Assembly: GCF_002999335.1 (NCBI RefSeq)
Contig: NW_020312369.1
Coordinates: 62,001 to 126,000 of the forward strand
Reading direction: 5' to 3'
Origin: Cyclospora cayetanensis
Lineage: Eukaryota > Apicomplexa > Conoidasida > Eucoccidiorida > Eimeriidae
DNA length: 64,000 nucleotides
Both the position numbers and the translations under genes were made by a program. Below are positions 23,770-37,256 of this stretch, piece after piece; position 1 is the first letter of the stretch; every line of letters starts with the position of its first letter. Below the pieces are notes generated by a model. That model was given only the letters and a program-made list of their open reading frames with translations. It ran no database searches and was not told where the DNA came from.

Positions 23770-26700
23770 ATGTCGGCTGCAGATGTCCATAGCATTCTTT
23801 ATCGCGGGGAGGACCCCTTGAAGAAAAAGTTCGTTCCAAAGAATGAAGAAAAGACACACGTGCCGCGCCACTGGCCCGGAAAGGTACCGCTCCTTGCACC
23901 AAACCGCCTTCGAGACTTGCATGGGAATTCAGTCCTTCAGTTTCCCTGAAAGGAGAATGCCTCCCAAGGCTAATCCTCCGTAGATTCAATATACGCCATA
24001 CAGACGTCCACGCAGCACGCACATTGATGCATTTCTGCTTTCCTCTTTTTCTGTATCGCGCGCTCGCGTTCAGTTCATGTTCCTTAGTTTCTTGCACTTC
24101 CCGCCAAGGTCCCTTACACTGTCTTCCCCATTCCGTTCTCCTTTCCCCCCATCCCGTCCTCTCTCCCTCCTCACTGACTTTGCTGTACATACATATATGC
24201 CTTCCTGCTCCGCTCTCCGGCTCCGTATCTACATCAATCCCCTAGATCTGCCCTCTTTGTTCAGTCACTCCACCCCGCTGACTCTGCTTGTGCCGTCTTC
24301 TGCGCAGGCCCCAGAGGGCGCCGTGCTGCACTCTGGCTCGGAGTCAGAAGCGGCTTCGAACTCGGAAGGGGAAGGTGTCGAGGTGAAGCAGCTGCGGATG
24401 CGTCAAGTGCTCGCCGCAGACCGCCGGCTGCACCGTCTTGCCGCTGCTGCTGCAGCACAGGGAGAAAGAAGACGGAGAGAGGCGTTTGTCATTCAGTCCG
24501 AAAAGGGTATGTCACTGATTACTTCAGAGTCTGCAAGAGCTCAAAAATCGTTTCTCTCATAGGGACTAGGGAAGGCTCGTAGGGAGCTTGCCTCCCTGCC
24601 GCCTTTACTAACTGCCGCAGGACGGTTTCTGAAATATTCGACCTGATGAAATCTTCATGAACATACACTCCTTTCCTGTGCAAATGACTCATCTTCCGTA
24701 TCTGGTTCGTCTGCATCTGATGAGTATAGGCCGCTTTCCGTTCCGTCGTGCACATACATACATCCATCCATGCATGCATCCTCTTTCTCGCCGAGACAGA
24801 CATGCGCGCGTGTGTCTGCATGTCCTTTATAGATGTAGCACTTGGAGTCTTTATTCTTTTGCACCTGGCTTTAATATACATAGTGGTGTGTGCGCGCGCA
24901 TTCGCACGGGGGGCGCCTGCTTGTGTGAATGTTCGCTGGTACACGCATGCATTTATCCACTCTTCCGTGAGCATCCATGAGTACGCACAGGTATCTTCTC
25001 TGGTACAGACGGTGAAGAAAAACATTACGGCGTGAATGCGTGTATGTCTGCGTATTATATGCGTGCTTTCTTCATCTTGGCTATTGCACTGCCTATGGGC
25101 GTGTGCTTTCAAGAGATTCTTTCATTAAACCACCACTCACTCTCTGCGGATAGGGTTATATGTGTATACACAGATAAATCCATTGGTATCTATATACAGC
25201 GGCAACTGCGGCGGGGCACAGGCGGCACGGTGTTCCTCTATGGGGTCGGGCAAGGGATTTTTATGCGACCAGTACACTTTACGGATATCGCTGCTCAGGT
25301 GTTTACGGTTTGTTTGTGTGTCTGTATGTACCCGTTTGACGCGGCTGCTTCTCCTTTCAGAGCGCCAGCGTCTTGAGAAGGGTATCGTGGAATCGGAGGG
25401 GGATGAGGGTCTCCCAGAAGACGAATGGGGGGGAGCGGGGACGGGAGTTGCAGCAGAAGAGACTGGTGTCAAGGATAGAGCGCAGCTGCGCGCTGCTGCA
25501 TTGGAGAGGCGCCGCAGGGAAGAACGCCTCTTGCAGCAGCAGCAGCAGCAAGACGAGGAGACAGAGGAAAGTGAAGAATCAGACTATTCAGAGGCCTCTG
25601 ATGACCAGCCAGACGAAACGAATGTCATTCTTCACAAGCCCGTAAGCTCTCTGCATATTTTGTTTGATGTCTTCTGCTAAGTGCTTCTGTGGAGATTGGA
25701 GAGGCCGCAGGAGCTGCCATTCTGAAGCAAAGCGGACAGGCTTGTTTGGCTGGGGGAGGCTTCTCCCTTTTTCCTATCCGGTCTGCGCATGCCGTGTGCT
25801 CTACCGCACTTTTTTTGCAGCAGCATGCAGTTATCGTGTGAATAATACTGTGTTGCTCGTTGGCCTTCTTTTTTCGGGCCTCCTTTTTCCTTTCAGACTT
25901 TTGTTCCCAAAGCAAATCGGCTGACGGTGCACGAGCGGGAGGAACAACAGCGCCGGGAGAAGGAAGAGCAGATGCGTCAACAGCACGAGGAGGAGCAACG
26001 CAAGTTAGAGACAAAGCACATGGTGTATGCAGCCCTAGCCCGGGAAGACGAAGCAGCAGCAGATGCCCCTGTCACCGCCGTGGAGCAGCAGCCACAACAG
26101 CATCAGCAAGAAGCGGAGCCGGGAGACGAGATGCCAGACGATACGGATGGCCTCGATGCAGCACAGGAGGTGCCCTTTTACTCCTACTTCCTGCAGCTCT
26201 CTCTTCTCCACGCATCCTTGCTTTCTCTCCTTGCCTCCTCTTTGTCTTATCAGAATATTCGCCATTCCTTACGCGGAGAGCGTCATTCAGTGCAGAGCGG
26301 CTTTTCCGTGGTGTCAGGTGTCCTCGCTCCTATGCGCTTTTTATGCGCTCAGTACGAAGACTGGAAGCTGCGGGAACTTGAGCGGATCCGGAGAGACAAG
26401 GACGAGCTGCTTGAAAGAGAAAAATTCGTAAGTCGTTAAAACAGGCTTCTGTGCTGATCCTGCTGCGTTCAGCCTGCTCCCTTCCTGTTGGTGCCATGCT
26501 CGCTGCCCCTGTCCAGACCATCGCCGAATGCGGTGCTGCCGCTGCTGCTGTGGCAGTTCTTCGCAAAATTTGCTGCTGTAGGGGTCGTCCTTCGGGGTTG
26601 TGTTGTTATCTGTTGCCTCTCCTTGCAGCTGGAGGCCGTCGAGCGCCGCCGCTTAATGACAGCAGAGGAGCGGCGTGAAGACGACAAGGAGCTCGACAAG

Positions 26701-27726
26701 ATGCAGCCAAAAAGGGAAATTCGGCACAAGTACCACTTCATGCAGAAGTACTACCACAGAGTAAGAAGGAGTGTTCTTTCAGCTTTGCTCCTCATCGTAC
26801 ATTTGTTTATTTTACGGAGAACTGGAGGAGTCGGCAGCTGCTCTCAAACAAAGAAAGCCCACTGCATATATCAATGCCCCCCATCACCTCTTGAAAACTT
26901 TGTTTGGGCCATAGGGGGTTTGGTTGTTGTGTCATGATGTTCATTTACTGAAAACACTGCCACTCATGCCTGCATGCGCAGCCTGTCAGCTTTGTGCGCT
27001 TTGTTATTGCCTCTGCGCTTGTGTCTTTGTGCGTCTACCCGTCTTCTGTAGGGTGCTTTTTTCCAAGATCTGGCGCGCAGTGGAGAGGAGCCCCTTTATC
27101 TACGCGATTTCAATGCGCCTGTTGGGTACGCTTTGTGTTGCGGTAAAAGTTGTCACGAGTTTCTTACAGTCTTGCGCCGTGGCGCATCTGTTGCTCGTTG
27201 CAGGTTTTTTGCAAAAGTGCATCGTGCTTGTGTTTTGTTGTTACATATCCCTTCATCTGTTTGCTTTGGGTGCCTCGACCGCAGAGAAGACGCGGTGGAC
27301 AAGAAGGCGCTGCCAAAAATACTGCAACTGCGTCGTGGGGAATTGGCACGGGGCGGCAGAACGAAGCACACGCACTTGGTGGATGTGGATACCTCCGATT
27401 TGTCACATCCGTGGGTACAGGCTACCAGAGATCTGCATGGCCAAAAGCTTCTCAAGAAAGCTGGAGGTAAACACGAATGATTGGAGTTATGCACGATGCA
27501 GGTTCCTGTGCAAGTCCATGGATAGTGCTAGGAGGGAAAGGGTTGAAACGAGTTTTTGAGCTAAAATTACCCTGCGTTTTGCAATTTGACGTGTTACGAA
27601 TTTGTCGGAGTACATCCAGAACACCATCTTTTTGCCTCTGCCGTCCCTTTTTTTTGAACTGCAGGCCTCAAAGGTTCCCACGACTTCGAGCGGCCGTCAT
27701 TGCGGAAGCCCAAACAAGATGGTTAA
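23770..27726 (+). CDS. MFAP1: MFAP1 homologue, spliceosomal B-complex factor
   Basis: MFAP1 (microfibrillar-associated protein 1, despite its name) is a nuclear splicing factor of the B complex that contacts PRP38 and SNU23. Nine phase-consistent exons give 463 residues: 23770-23883, 24308-24506, 25361-25641, 25897-26169, 26353-26427, 26629-26760, 27052-27125, 27285-27466 and 27665-27726. The family core is clear: TFVPKANRLTVHEREEQQ, YEDWKLRELERIRRDKDE, RRRLMTAEERREDDKELD, KYHFMQKYYHRGAFFQD, PLYLRDFNAPVGED, and the C-terminal DLSHPWVQA and KGSHDFERPSLRKPKQDG. The N-terminal half has Arg/Glu-rich coiled coil and acidic stretches (EETEESEESDYSEASDDQ) as in other MFAP1 proteins. Length is close to that of animal MFAP1. 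The ATG at 23770 follows a CT-rich leader and opens directly into the first exon. Confidence 0.95.
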
Positions 27727-29391
27727 ATCGTGTGTATTCCGTTCGCTTTTCTATTTGTTCTTGCCCTCCTTATTGCGTATTTCAGTTTTTTGCCTGGAGG
27801 TTTTTGCTCATAGGATTACGGAATATGTATAAGGGAATCGGTGACGGATGCAAATAGCATCTGAATCCGGATTGGAGCTAGCTTTGGCGCTATTTGGTGT
27901 AATGTTAGAACTTGAGACGAGGAGTCTAATCTTTCTCTAAGCGTAGCCCAGCAATATAACGTATTTTCTGCCCGATTCAGTTTGGGAACACAGGTCTATA
28001 GGAAACAGCATTCATTGGGTTTACACTGTGTGGGCTGCTAGCGGCTATTTTAATCAGCTGAGTCGTATCTAGTACTGGAACCCCCATATTCGGAAGTTCG
28101 TCGTTTTTGGTTAATTTCCTGCAGCATATCTACTCTTCAGCTCACTGTTTCCCTTCTGTGGGGTGTCTGTCAATCGGGATAGCTATCGCATGGCTATTGA
28201 GGTGCTGTAATTTATTTGCTATTACTGCAGTTCCATTTGCCATTACTGCAGTTCGTGAAGTGGGTCTGTAGAGTCTGTGCACCCAGTAACCAGACACAAG
28301 CAAGTGTCTTCCGGGAGGCGTTGTGGCCACTGGCCGCAGTGAATCGCCGCAAGCTTCAGTTATCAGATATTGTGGCATCCTTGAGATGACCATGTTTGGC
28401 TTGGATGCACAAGGCCGCACCACATGTTTTGCGAGTGCTACCCAATCTTCCGTGGCGTGCCGTCAGTTCGGGCTATTTCGTGCGGCGGGGCATGTGAATT
28501 CGATCGTGTGAATCATTAGCTGATCGTCCGGTAGCTTTCCTTTAAAAAATAGCGTTGCTGCTGCTGTTAACTGACAGGAGAACACTCAAGTCCGTCAGCC
28601 TTCTTCGTGCACGAAACATAGGACCACGCCTAAAAATTGGTTGGTCATGTCATGAAAATTTTCTCCGAACTCGCGAAAATTTCTCCGGTTTTCCACATTT
28701 AGCGCTGCCGCGGAGAGTCTGCTAATTGATTGATCGGCGCCGAACGACTTTGTGTAGCGCAATACACGCGAGTCCGTGTTCGGTGCTTGGCGCCGTCCAC
28801 TCGGACGAGGGCAGGTAGGAGGGCGCAACTGAAATACCCATTAACGAGAACTCTCAGCACATCTGCTGTACATCCTTTACTTTTTAAATGAGGAAAACAC
28901 AAGGAAGGCGGAAAAGTTGTTTTTGCTGCAGTCATGGAACCTTGGGCACTCCCCTCCTCACGCATGCTGCAGCCGGTGCCGGCGGTCCGCCATGGCTGGA
29001 TGCACCGAAAGCGCTCAGACACCTTCTCTAAACCTCCGACTGCTGGCGCTTAATCTGAAACAAAGGCTCGAGAGCGCACTCAGCTCCCACAGGAGTGTCA
29101 TCTGCGCGGCAAGAGCCGCAAGCCTCCCCATCACGATACTGGGGACCGTCGCTGCCTCCCTGCGTCATGCGTGCTCTGAGACTTCCAACCACCGACCTGC
29201 GAGTTTTTTAGCTGCGTCGCAGCCACCACGCAGCAGCGGAGCGTTCGCGGCTCCTTCCAGAGTCCTCTCGTCGCTAACGGCCCTTCCATCGCAGCAGCAG
29301 GGGGTCCCCGGAGGACCCCTTCAGACAGATTTCGTGAAGGGCCCCGCCTGGCCTTGCTGCCCTGCTTTGTCGAGCTGCTTTTGCACTCAAG
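27727..29391. other. intergenic, no gene recognised
   Basis: The MFAP1 3' flank and the upstream region of the membrane-protein gene. AT-richer in its first half. No exon-like frame with splice signals was found. Confidence 0.5.
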
Positions 29392-31859
29392 ATGCAGCTT
29401 TCCGCGAGCGATGTGTTTGGGGGCCTCCCCTACCCCGACTTCCCGCACATGCTGTTCGCGTGCTTTCCCCTGCTCGTGCTGGTGGTTTGTGTGCACGTGG
29501 TCGGAGGAGACTCCGGCGCTCCAGGGGTTTTCGGAGTGTGGATGGCTGCCGGCTCCGCCTTGCTGCAAAGCACGCTCAAGGGTATCGCCGCCCTATTCCG
29601 ACAAGGCCCTTGGGGAACCTTTAGGGCCGTTAAAGAGACACCCGCGTTGCTGTTGCTGCTGGCTCCACTCATCGCCTTTTGCGGCTTTCGGCTGCTGCCC
29701 CTCCTGCTGTGGAAGGAAGCACTGTCAGCCGCGGACGCCTGTCTCTCCGGCTCGTATGCTTTCCGCCCCGTAGTTTTGAGGCACGCGTTGCCAGAGCTTG
29801 CAGGTGCGGGGGGGTTGGAGCTTGCCGTGGACTGGGCGTTCGCTGCTGCGCAGCAGCTGAACTGGCGCATCTTGCTGCACACCTACTATTTCAGCAGCAA
29901 CAGCGGTGTTATCTGGCTGCTGGTGGCGCCTCTCGTCTTGTATTCTGCTGCCTTGCTGCTGCAGCAAGCGCAGCAGCAGCAGCAAAGGCGGCCTGGAGTG
30001 CAGGACGCCCCTGCAGCTGCTGCAGGCTTTGCGCTGCAGCTCCTGCTGCTGCTGCCCCTCTTGTCGGGTCTGTTGTTTGTTTTGCTGCTTCATTTGGCGG
30101 ATTACGGGGACGTCTGCATTGCCGGCTTCTTGCCCCTTCTCTTCTCCCTGAACTTCCTAGTCTTCGCTGCCGATCCGGTGAGAGCCTCTCGTCGAGGCAA
30201 GCATGGCTCGCCAACCTGCCGCTTCCTTAGCAGCCATCCTGGGCAGAGAGGGGGCAGCGCAGAAGACTGTGCTGATTCCGATGGCGTGCTGCAGCGAGCC
30301 TCTCTGCACTCCCTTGCACCTGCTGCTTTCGCTTTCTGTGCGATCCACAGAAAATGTCAGTCGGGGGAGGCGCCGAAGGATGGGGCCCCCTGGCGTCCAT
30401 CCGCTGGTTTCTATCGGTCGTTTGCTTTGGATTCTTCCTTTTCGAACCCGCAGTGTATGACATATTTCTTTTGACGGCTGCCGCCTGTGCCGCTGCGCTC
30501 ATAGCCGCCGCTTCTCGCTGCTCGTGGCATTCTGCTGCCGCCGCCATTGCCCTTGCAGTTGCAGCTGGAGCCTCCGCAGCAGCAAACGCTACGGGGGGCC
30601 CCCTCCCCAGCGGGGGCCCCCTGTCCGAGGTGCTGCACACTCCCTCGGGCGTTATCCTGGCAGCGTTTGGTGCGGCAGCCACTATGGGGCTTATTTCAAA
30701 TCACAAGGAGGCCGTCGTATGGCTAGTTGATGCTCAAAGGGTAGGTACACTCGACGCCTGCTGCAGCGAAACAGAGGCTCCCCTCGCCTCTTGTCCTCCT
30801 TGCCGACCCTTTTCCTACATGCACGATTGAACGGGAAGGGCAAAACCATAGCACTCGACAGAGAGCGATGCTCTCTCTCGTCAGATCGGAGGCAGCGGCA
30901 GCTTCGCTGTCTCACGGGATGCTTCCTCCGTCTCTCTTGTCATAACATCCTCGAGTTCCCATGCCTGTGCTGTCTTCGTCCTTTCGGTGCTGTGTTCATG
31001 AAAGACGCGAGCTGATGCATAGTCTCCTTAATTTGTCGCATCCATTCCATGCCTCCTTCTCCCGTCCACCAAAGCAGCGCCTTCTGCAGCGCCCCGTTAC
31101 CCCTCCAGCTGCACTCTCCCTCTGTCTGTCCAGTCGTCGCTTTCCGTCGAAATTCATTCATCGGTACACTTCACTTCTTCCACTTGGTTGCGTCTGTGTG
31201 CGTGCTGCCTCCTTCGTGTGCTGCAGCGCCCCGAAGGCCTCTGGCGCCGCGTGTGTCTTGTTGCTGGCTGTTGCTCCTGCCTCTTCTGGCTACCCCTCTC
31301 CCTTCAATCCACCCCACGTTCCCTTTACGGCTTGTGCGTTGTACCTTCGCCTTCATTGAAAGGCGGCAAAGGGGGCGGAGCGAGGGAAGGGGATGCTGCT
31401 GCTTCACTTACTGTCTGCGTGACTTCTGTAACCTGCACACCCGATCGTGCTCCTCCCTCCAGTCTTCGTATCGTGCGATGACGGCCTTCTGTGTCATCCT
31501 CTTTCTTCCTCCTTGAGGCTGCTGCCAGATCTCTGAAAGATGGGAAACGCGCAGCGGGCATGAGGGAGGAGGGGTTGGCGGACGCTCACTACTGCTGACA
31601 CAGAAACGGGGAAAGAGAGGCAGATAACGCATCGCAAGGAGACATCCAATGAGTGAGACAAGACACCAGATACGCCATCAATTTTTGCTGTCTTTTGGCT
31701 TGTTCCTGCAGCTTCTTTCAACCGCGCCCTGCCCTCTACACGCTGCTTCTCTCACACCAAGGTAACTTATCGAAGGGCGTCATCGAAAACGAAACTTCTT
31801 GCAAAAACTTTAAACTCACGGACTCTAAGTTTCGCTACCGACTCTTAGGCCCATGGATG

Positions 31860-31927
<68 letters not shown>

Positions 31928-32477
31928 CACCTGGGCAGGCTTTGCTCCTGCTGCCTCAACTTCTCCTTTAGGCTGCGTCTGCGTCTCTCTCTCAGACGTT
32001 GTGATCGGCGCGATTGCGGCTAAGTGCTGTTCCTTCTGGCTGCCCTTTTACCTCTTAGAACCCCACCGTAAGTTCATCGCAGCCATGGGGAGAAAGCGCA
32101 TATTCTTCGCACCGCCTGATGCTGCGCACTTGTTGCAAGGCGTCACGCAATGTGTCGGTGTATCATGCCAAACACGCAGGCTAGTAGACATGTCATATCT
32201 GCGGGCATTTGGTGTGCACTATCCCAGTAATAGCTCTCCTTGTGCGAGGTGCTGCTCATTGACGCTGGCATTGTCGGGTGCGGCATTTCTTCGCAGCTCG
32301 CCTCAAGCAAGTTCTCGCTGTTTCCCTTGCAACCTCGCTGTTGGTAGCGATGGCCTCGAGTGTACGTCATTCCCTCCTGCTTCGTGCATCTCCCAATGCA
32401 TCTCGATTTGGCAGGCTCAGTGCTGCCTGTACCACCCAGCGAAACTTGCCACTATTGGCATGTGTAGGGAGGAATAA
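29392..32477 (+). CDS. multi-pass membrane protein of unknown function
   Basis: Seven phase-consistent exons give 510 residues: 29392-30177, 30351-30740, 31227-31333, 31712-31761, 31996-32067, 32297-32361 and 32415-32477. I do not recognise the family. I count about ten hydrophobic segments, including MLFACFPLLVLVVCVHVV near the N-terminus, LLLLLAPLIAFCGF, GVIWLLVAPLVLYSAALLL, LLLLLPLLSGLLFVLLLHLA, FLSVVCFGFFLFEPAVY, CCSCLFWLPLSL, LYTLLLSHQ, and VVIGAIAAKCCSFWLPFYLL followed by EPHRPRLKQVLAVSLATSLL. There is no classical cleavable signal peptide. Loops hold a QQAQQQQQRR run and a GGPLPSGGPL stretch coded by paired GGGGGCCCCC. The tail is short (YHPAKLATIGMCREE). A transporter or an endomembrane enzyme are both possible. 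The last five exons are short, so the 3' half of the model is less certain than the first two exons. Confidence 0.7.
31858..31928. repeat. (TGCC)n array
   Basis: About 17 tandem TGCC/CCTG units inside the intron between exons 4 and 5 of the membrane-protein gene. Confidence 0.97.
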
Positions 32478-35400
32478 GCCTGCATGCATGCATAGGCCAC
32501 GCGGGATAGGGCTGCAGTTTGGCCCCTAAAGTTACTCTATAGGAGCTTCGTTTCCCGTCTCGGGTAGCTGCATGGCCTTCAAGCATCTAGGCGTGCCTTT
32601 GTTGTTCGAGCAGGAGTGGACAGGCATTGGTCCGGGGTTCCTTGGAAGCCTCATCTGCCTCTATTTCTTCATCCGCGGCTAGGCGACACAAAAAAAATCC
32701 TGGGATCTCACCGCCTCCCGAAAGAAGCTACACCAAGCTCAGGAGGCGGCTCAGGTGGACTATGCTGTAGCACCGCATAGAGTGGGAAAAGCACCTTAAG
32801 ATAGGGAACACGGCCATGCGAAACGGCCTCTCAGGGATGCAAAGGTGTGCCTCTCGAAGCAGAGGAAGGTTGCCACACGTATTTGAGGACAAGAACTCCA
32901 CCTGTCACGGCGAAAAGGCTTGCACACAAACGGACGGGGTTATCCTTCAGCGATCACAGGCACCCAGGACCTGCTGTTAGCGAAGGGGGGCCCCCTGTGT
33001 ACAGACTGGGGAGAGGGGCTTTTGTATAAGACCTGTAGCTTTTGCAATGGCAGCGATGTCCGCCTTTATTCGGTGGTCAAAGATAAACAGGAAGAGACGA
33101 TGTAGAGGGCCCTTTAGGGGCAAGGGTTGTAGGAGAAGGGGGAAAGCACCATCAGCGTGCAGGGCGGGGACCTGTACAGACAGTAGACCTCAATAAGATC
33201 AGAACAGGCGGCACAGTGACACACAGTTGCCTTTGTAGAGGCTCGGCGAGCCACCAGGGATAGGAGAAGATCCCGTTCGCTGACTGAATTCGGGATGCTC
33301 CCTGGACACGGCGGGTGCCTGTACCCAAGCCCTACCTCGCCTTACGCAATACTATGCCACAGGGCAGTCACTGGGAAGACGAGAGCGTTCGTACGAAAGG
33401 GGGCTAGAATACTTACCTTCCTCTTACCTCCTGCGGATTCAGTTGTTGTACTTTGTTCTTTTGGGCTTAGTCTTGCAGCGGCACTGCAGCAGTCTGCGCT
33501 CTCCCTGAATCGTCATTTGCATTTGTTGCTCGCTAAACTGGTGCTGCGTCACGTTTTGCTTCGTCAGAGAGGCGCTTCGTTTCGAGCTGTACAGTTCTCC
33601 GGCCGACGGCCTCACCAGTCGCTGATCTTGACATTAACGGCTCTCAATTAGCAAGCACTCCGGAGAACCCTCAGAAACTGCGAGGCCAGAGAGTCTACGT
33701 AGCGAAAGCAGTGTGGGCAGCAACAGGAGTAGCGGTACATTTAAAAGGTCAGAATCAACAATGTGGGGAAAACCTGTACGGTTACATCCCACCCCTACGC
33801 TTCCAATGACGCAACAGCGAACTTGAATCTATAAGTAGGAAGTGGATCCCTTACGAACACCGCAGGAAATACCCTGCATTTCCAAATCGAGCGCCCTCTC
33901 TGCTCGATCATTCTTTGAACACTCATGCGCATGATCGCGCACGCAAAGATTATGACGCCAAGACGCACAAACTCTGGACAGCCCTTTTGTTCATCGTTCA
34001 ACATCTCGTGACAATCTGGTGTGGCCGTTGTGCGCGGGGAGGAATTCTGGAACCCACTGGCATCAGCAGCTTTTTGATCTTGAGGATTTCTCATTTTACT
34101 CCTGCTTTATGATGTGTACGTAAGGAGAGCTTCCCGAGGGAGTTGCTGTTTGAGAATTTCAAGTTTTAGGGTTCACTGAAATGTGGATGGAGACATTATT
34201 TCTCATGCACCAAAGTGGTATACGGGGGTGTATTCTTTTGAGAAAGATGTCCTTTTGCCACGCGACACGTTTGCACCTACGAGATATTTCCTACTTATTC
34301 AGCCCCCATTGTATGCCAAATCCAACGTACAGAAGTGCTGTTCTGTCTCTCGTGCGGAGGCCCTTCGTGGATTGTTCGCGGAAATTCAGTTTAGAGAGAC
34401 CCTGTTCTGCTCCCCAGATGACTAGCCGAGGGGTCGGCTAATCCCTCTTTAAGCGCCGGGGTCTCATTAAACCTCTGCCAACTTACGGAGCGCACCTAGA
34501 GAGTCTGAGAGTCGTTGCAATTGTCTCTGGATTCTGACTGACTGACCTGGTATGCGATTCAGTGGGGGCCGGGGAGCCCTGTCTGCAGCTACTTTCACAT
34601 AAGACCATCTAAAACGCTTTCTCTGGACGGTTATTTCAAGCTGGTAGATATTAAAACTTGTATTGATCTCTATCCTAGATTGTGGATAGTGGTTGGAAGC
34701 CCTGTCCGCCCGATCCCGTGGACAAAGGCACGCATAGTGCCTGCTTTTCCTCGCATTTCAAGTTTTCAGCTTTCATCAGAAGTACAGCTCGGTATTGGAC
34801 ACGGGGACTTCCTTAAGAGCAAGAATGGCGGGTGATCCCAAAAGGCCCTAAACAACTCCCCCCTGCGTAACAACGTTACTAGTCCTCAACCAACACCCTT
34901 TCAAGCCACAAGGAGATAGACCGATTCTGGTGTAGGAGCTTGCCTCAATGGCCCCTGGCAGGCATGTAAGAGGCACCCGATCCAAGCAGGATAACATGGG
35001 CCTTTGCATGAGAGAGTCCGCTTTAGGTCACATAGCCAATGGCAATAGGCAGCTAGAAGAACCCTCTGTACGCTTCTACCCTAAAGTTAGAGGTAGGACC
35101 TCACGTTGGCTTGAGAATGCAATCTTCCTCATAAGGTCTATGAGAAGCCTGTCACATGCTTTTCCAATCCATTCTGATTTCTCTTCGTCTCCCCCCCTTC
35201 CCTTTCCCTGCCCTCTCTTGTTGCATAAGGACTTCCGGGTATCCCACGAAATCCTCTCCCTCGGGAAGAACCTCGTCGCCATTCTGTATACGGTTTCTTA
35301 TGTGCACACTGCTTTCTTCTCTCCCAACGGCCCCTTTGCACCTCGTGGAATGCACGTAAAAAGCGGTGAGCCAGTGGAGTGTGTACAGACTGCCTTTCTG

Positions 35401-37256
35401 TAGGTGCGGGAGCGGATGAGATTAGAGCATATGCCTGAAGACGCAGTGCTCTTCCGCCACTCTGCAGCGAGAGTTGGACAAGAAAGACTCTCGACCGTCT
35501 CCTCAATGTCTTTTTCTTGAGAGCTTAAGCCGTGTCATTTGCTTTGTCGAAGCACCCTATCGCGGTGCTTTTGTCTGCTAGAGGGTTACGCGTGTGTGCA
35601 ACAAAATCGCTGTGATTCTGAACGGAGGACCTCCTATCGTGAAAGGCCTGTTAAAGGATGTACTACAGCGATTGACTATAGTTATCCAGCGCAATGGACT
35701 TCAGAGGCTCTCTCCCGGATTGTACCGGGGTATGCACCAACTTGACACATTCTCCTACAGTCGTTTCAAGTTAACTCTAAGAGTCGGCAAGGTTCTGACG
35801 AATCAAGCTGGCTGTTTCACACCTCATGTAAGGCATAGTGGTGTTAGCACGATGCAACAAGACTCTATGTTGTGTACATTTGCACTAGACGCTAGGCGCA
35901 ATCACCTGGAAACGTTTGGACTGCTCTGACGCTGCAGCAACATGCACGCAATCCAGCTGTTTCTTTCCTCTCACGTCGAAGCCCCCAGGGTCGCTAGCTG
36001 AGAAGGAAAAGTAATTTTTGGCATGCAGCCAATGAGTTTATATGATGTTTGCGCTGAGTGAAAAAGTCAGTGTCCCCATGAGGAAACAGTAGATCAAGAG
36101 TTTCACGATTCGAGAAAATACCGGGGGGCCCCGATTAAACCGAAAAACGTGAGCTGGCTAATTATACAAACCCTCAGTGTGAAAATTGCGGGAAACCGTC
36201 AGCAACGTCAATCGGTACCATCCGCCCAGTTGACTCAACGTAGAATGAGTACCTTTTTGGCTGAGACTGCCTTGCCAGCTGCAGCTGTGAGTGCTGCTGA
36301 TGGCGCTGATTATCATGAGTTGCTGTTCCCAGAGAGGTACACACAACGAGAGAATAATGTCTGAAACTTATGCGGGAAGCATCCAGTCTGCGTGTCCATG
36401 CAGGCATATGCCGCTTCGAGCTTGTCGGTAGTGTTGACATCCATTCTATCCGTAAAGCCTGATATGATGAATAAAAGTACTCGGCACCCGCATGCAAAAA
36501 CCTTTCTATCGCCGCAAGTGTTGCAGTGTTGTCCTTGACGCTACACTTTAAGTGGCTGGCTTGGGGAGAAGGCACAGAGAAAGGCAACAATGAGGAAACG
36601 GGGAGGTGGCCAAGGCATGAGGCATGCAGCGGCGAAAGGCGCTTTAAGGTTCATGTGATTATATATAACGAATCAGATCTGTACTAGCAGCAACACCGAA
36701 GGCGCAACAGCGGCCAAACAGGAGAGACCTTTGTGATGTGTGAGACGATTGATGAAAAAGGGAGTCACGCGGGGAGTCAGCGAGCTAATGCAAAAACTGA
36801 GCAGCAACGCTGTGAGACAAGCGGGCAGTTGACGTCTTAGCAAACATTCAGCAAAGCCTAGGAGAAACGGGGAAGAGGAAAAGCCCGCATAAGGTCAATG
36901 GGCATGATTTCCGCTTCAATGCACCCGCCCGAATAGAGGTAGCTTGAAGCCGCTTTCTATAAGCAGCTAACCTTGCGCGACGTTAGTACAAACTGGAAAC
37001 TATTGATATTATGCCACATGTGCGCAATAAACGAACGTCGAGTCCGTTATTTTGGGGAACTCCAGCAGCGGTTCGCCCACACAGCGTCTGCGCACCGACG
37101 TTACATGCTGCATGCCCCACACCAGCATTGCTGCTCAGAACCCCTCCTCTCCGAGAGGTAGCCGTTCAGCCACGCGAATTGGCGTCTTGCATTGATACAG
37201 GGTTTATGAGCCTTATTTGAATAAAGACTCGTGACAGGCCTCTGAGGCAAACGCCC
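32478..37256. other. 4.8-kb stretch without a recognised gene
   Basis: CAG runs and strong polypyrimidine tracts, common in the genes here, are nearly absent, and base composition is more even. Frames at 33295-33651, 34183-34425, 34948-35403 and 35594-35929 on the plus strand are short and match nothing I know. A segment at about 35,841-35,890 resembles one at 45,886-45,935. This may be decayed mobile DNA or unrecognised lineage-specific genes. Confidence 0.5.

Noticed and set aside
34948..35403. 151-codon plus-strand frame in the gene-poor segment
   Set aside because: No family resemblance, no splice context and a competing minus-strand frame of similar length; kept only as part of the unassigned region.
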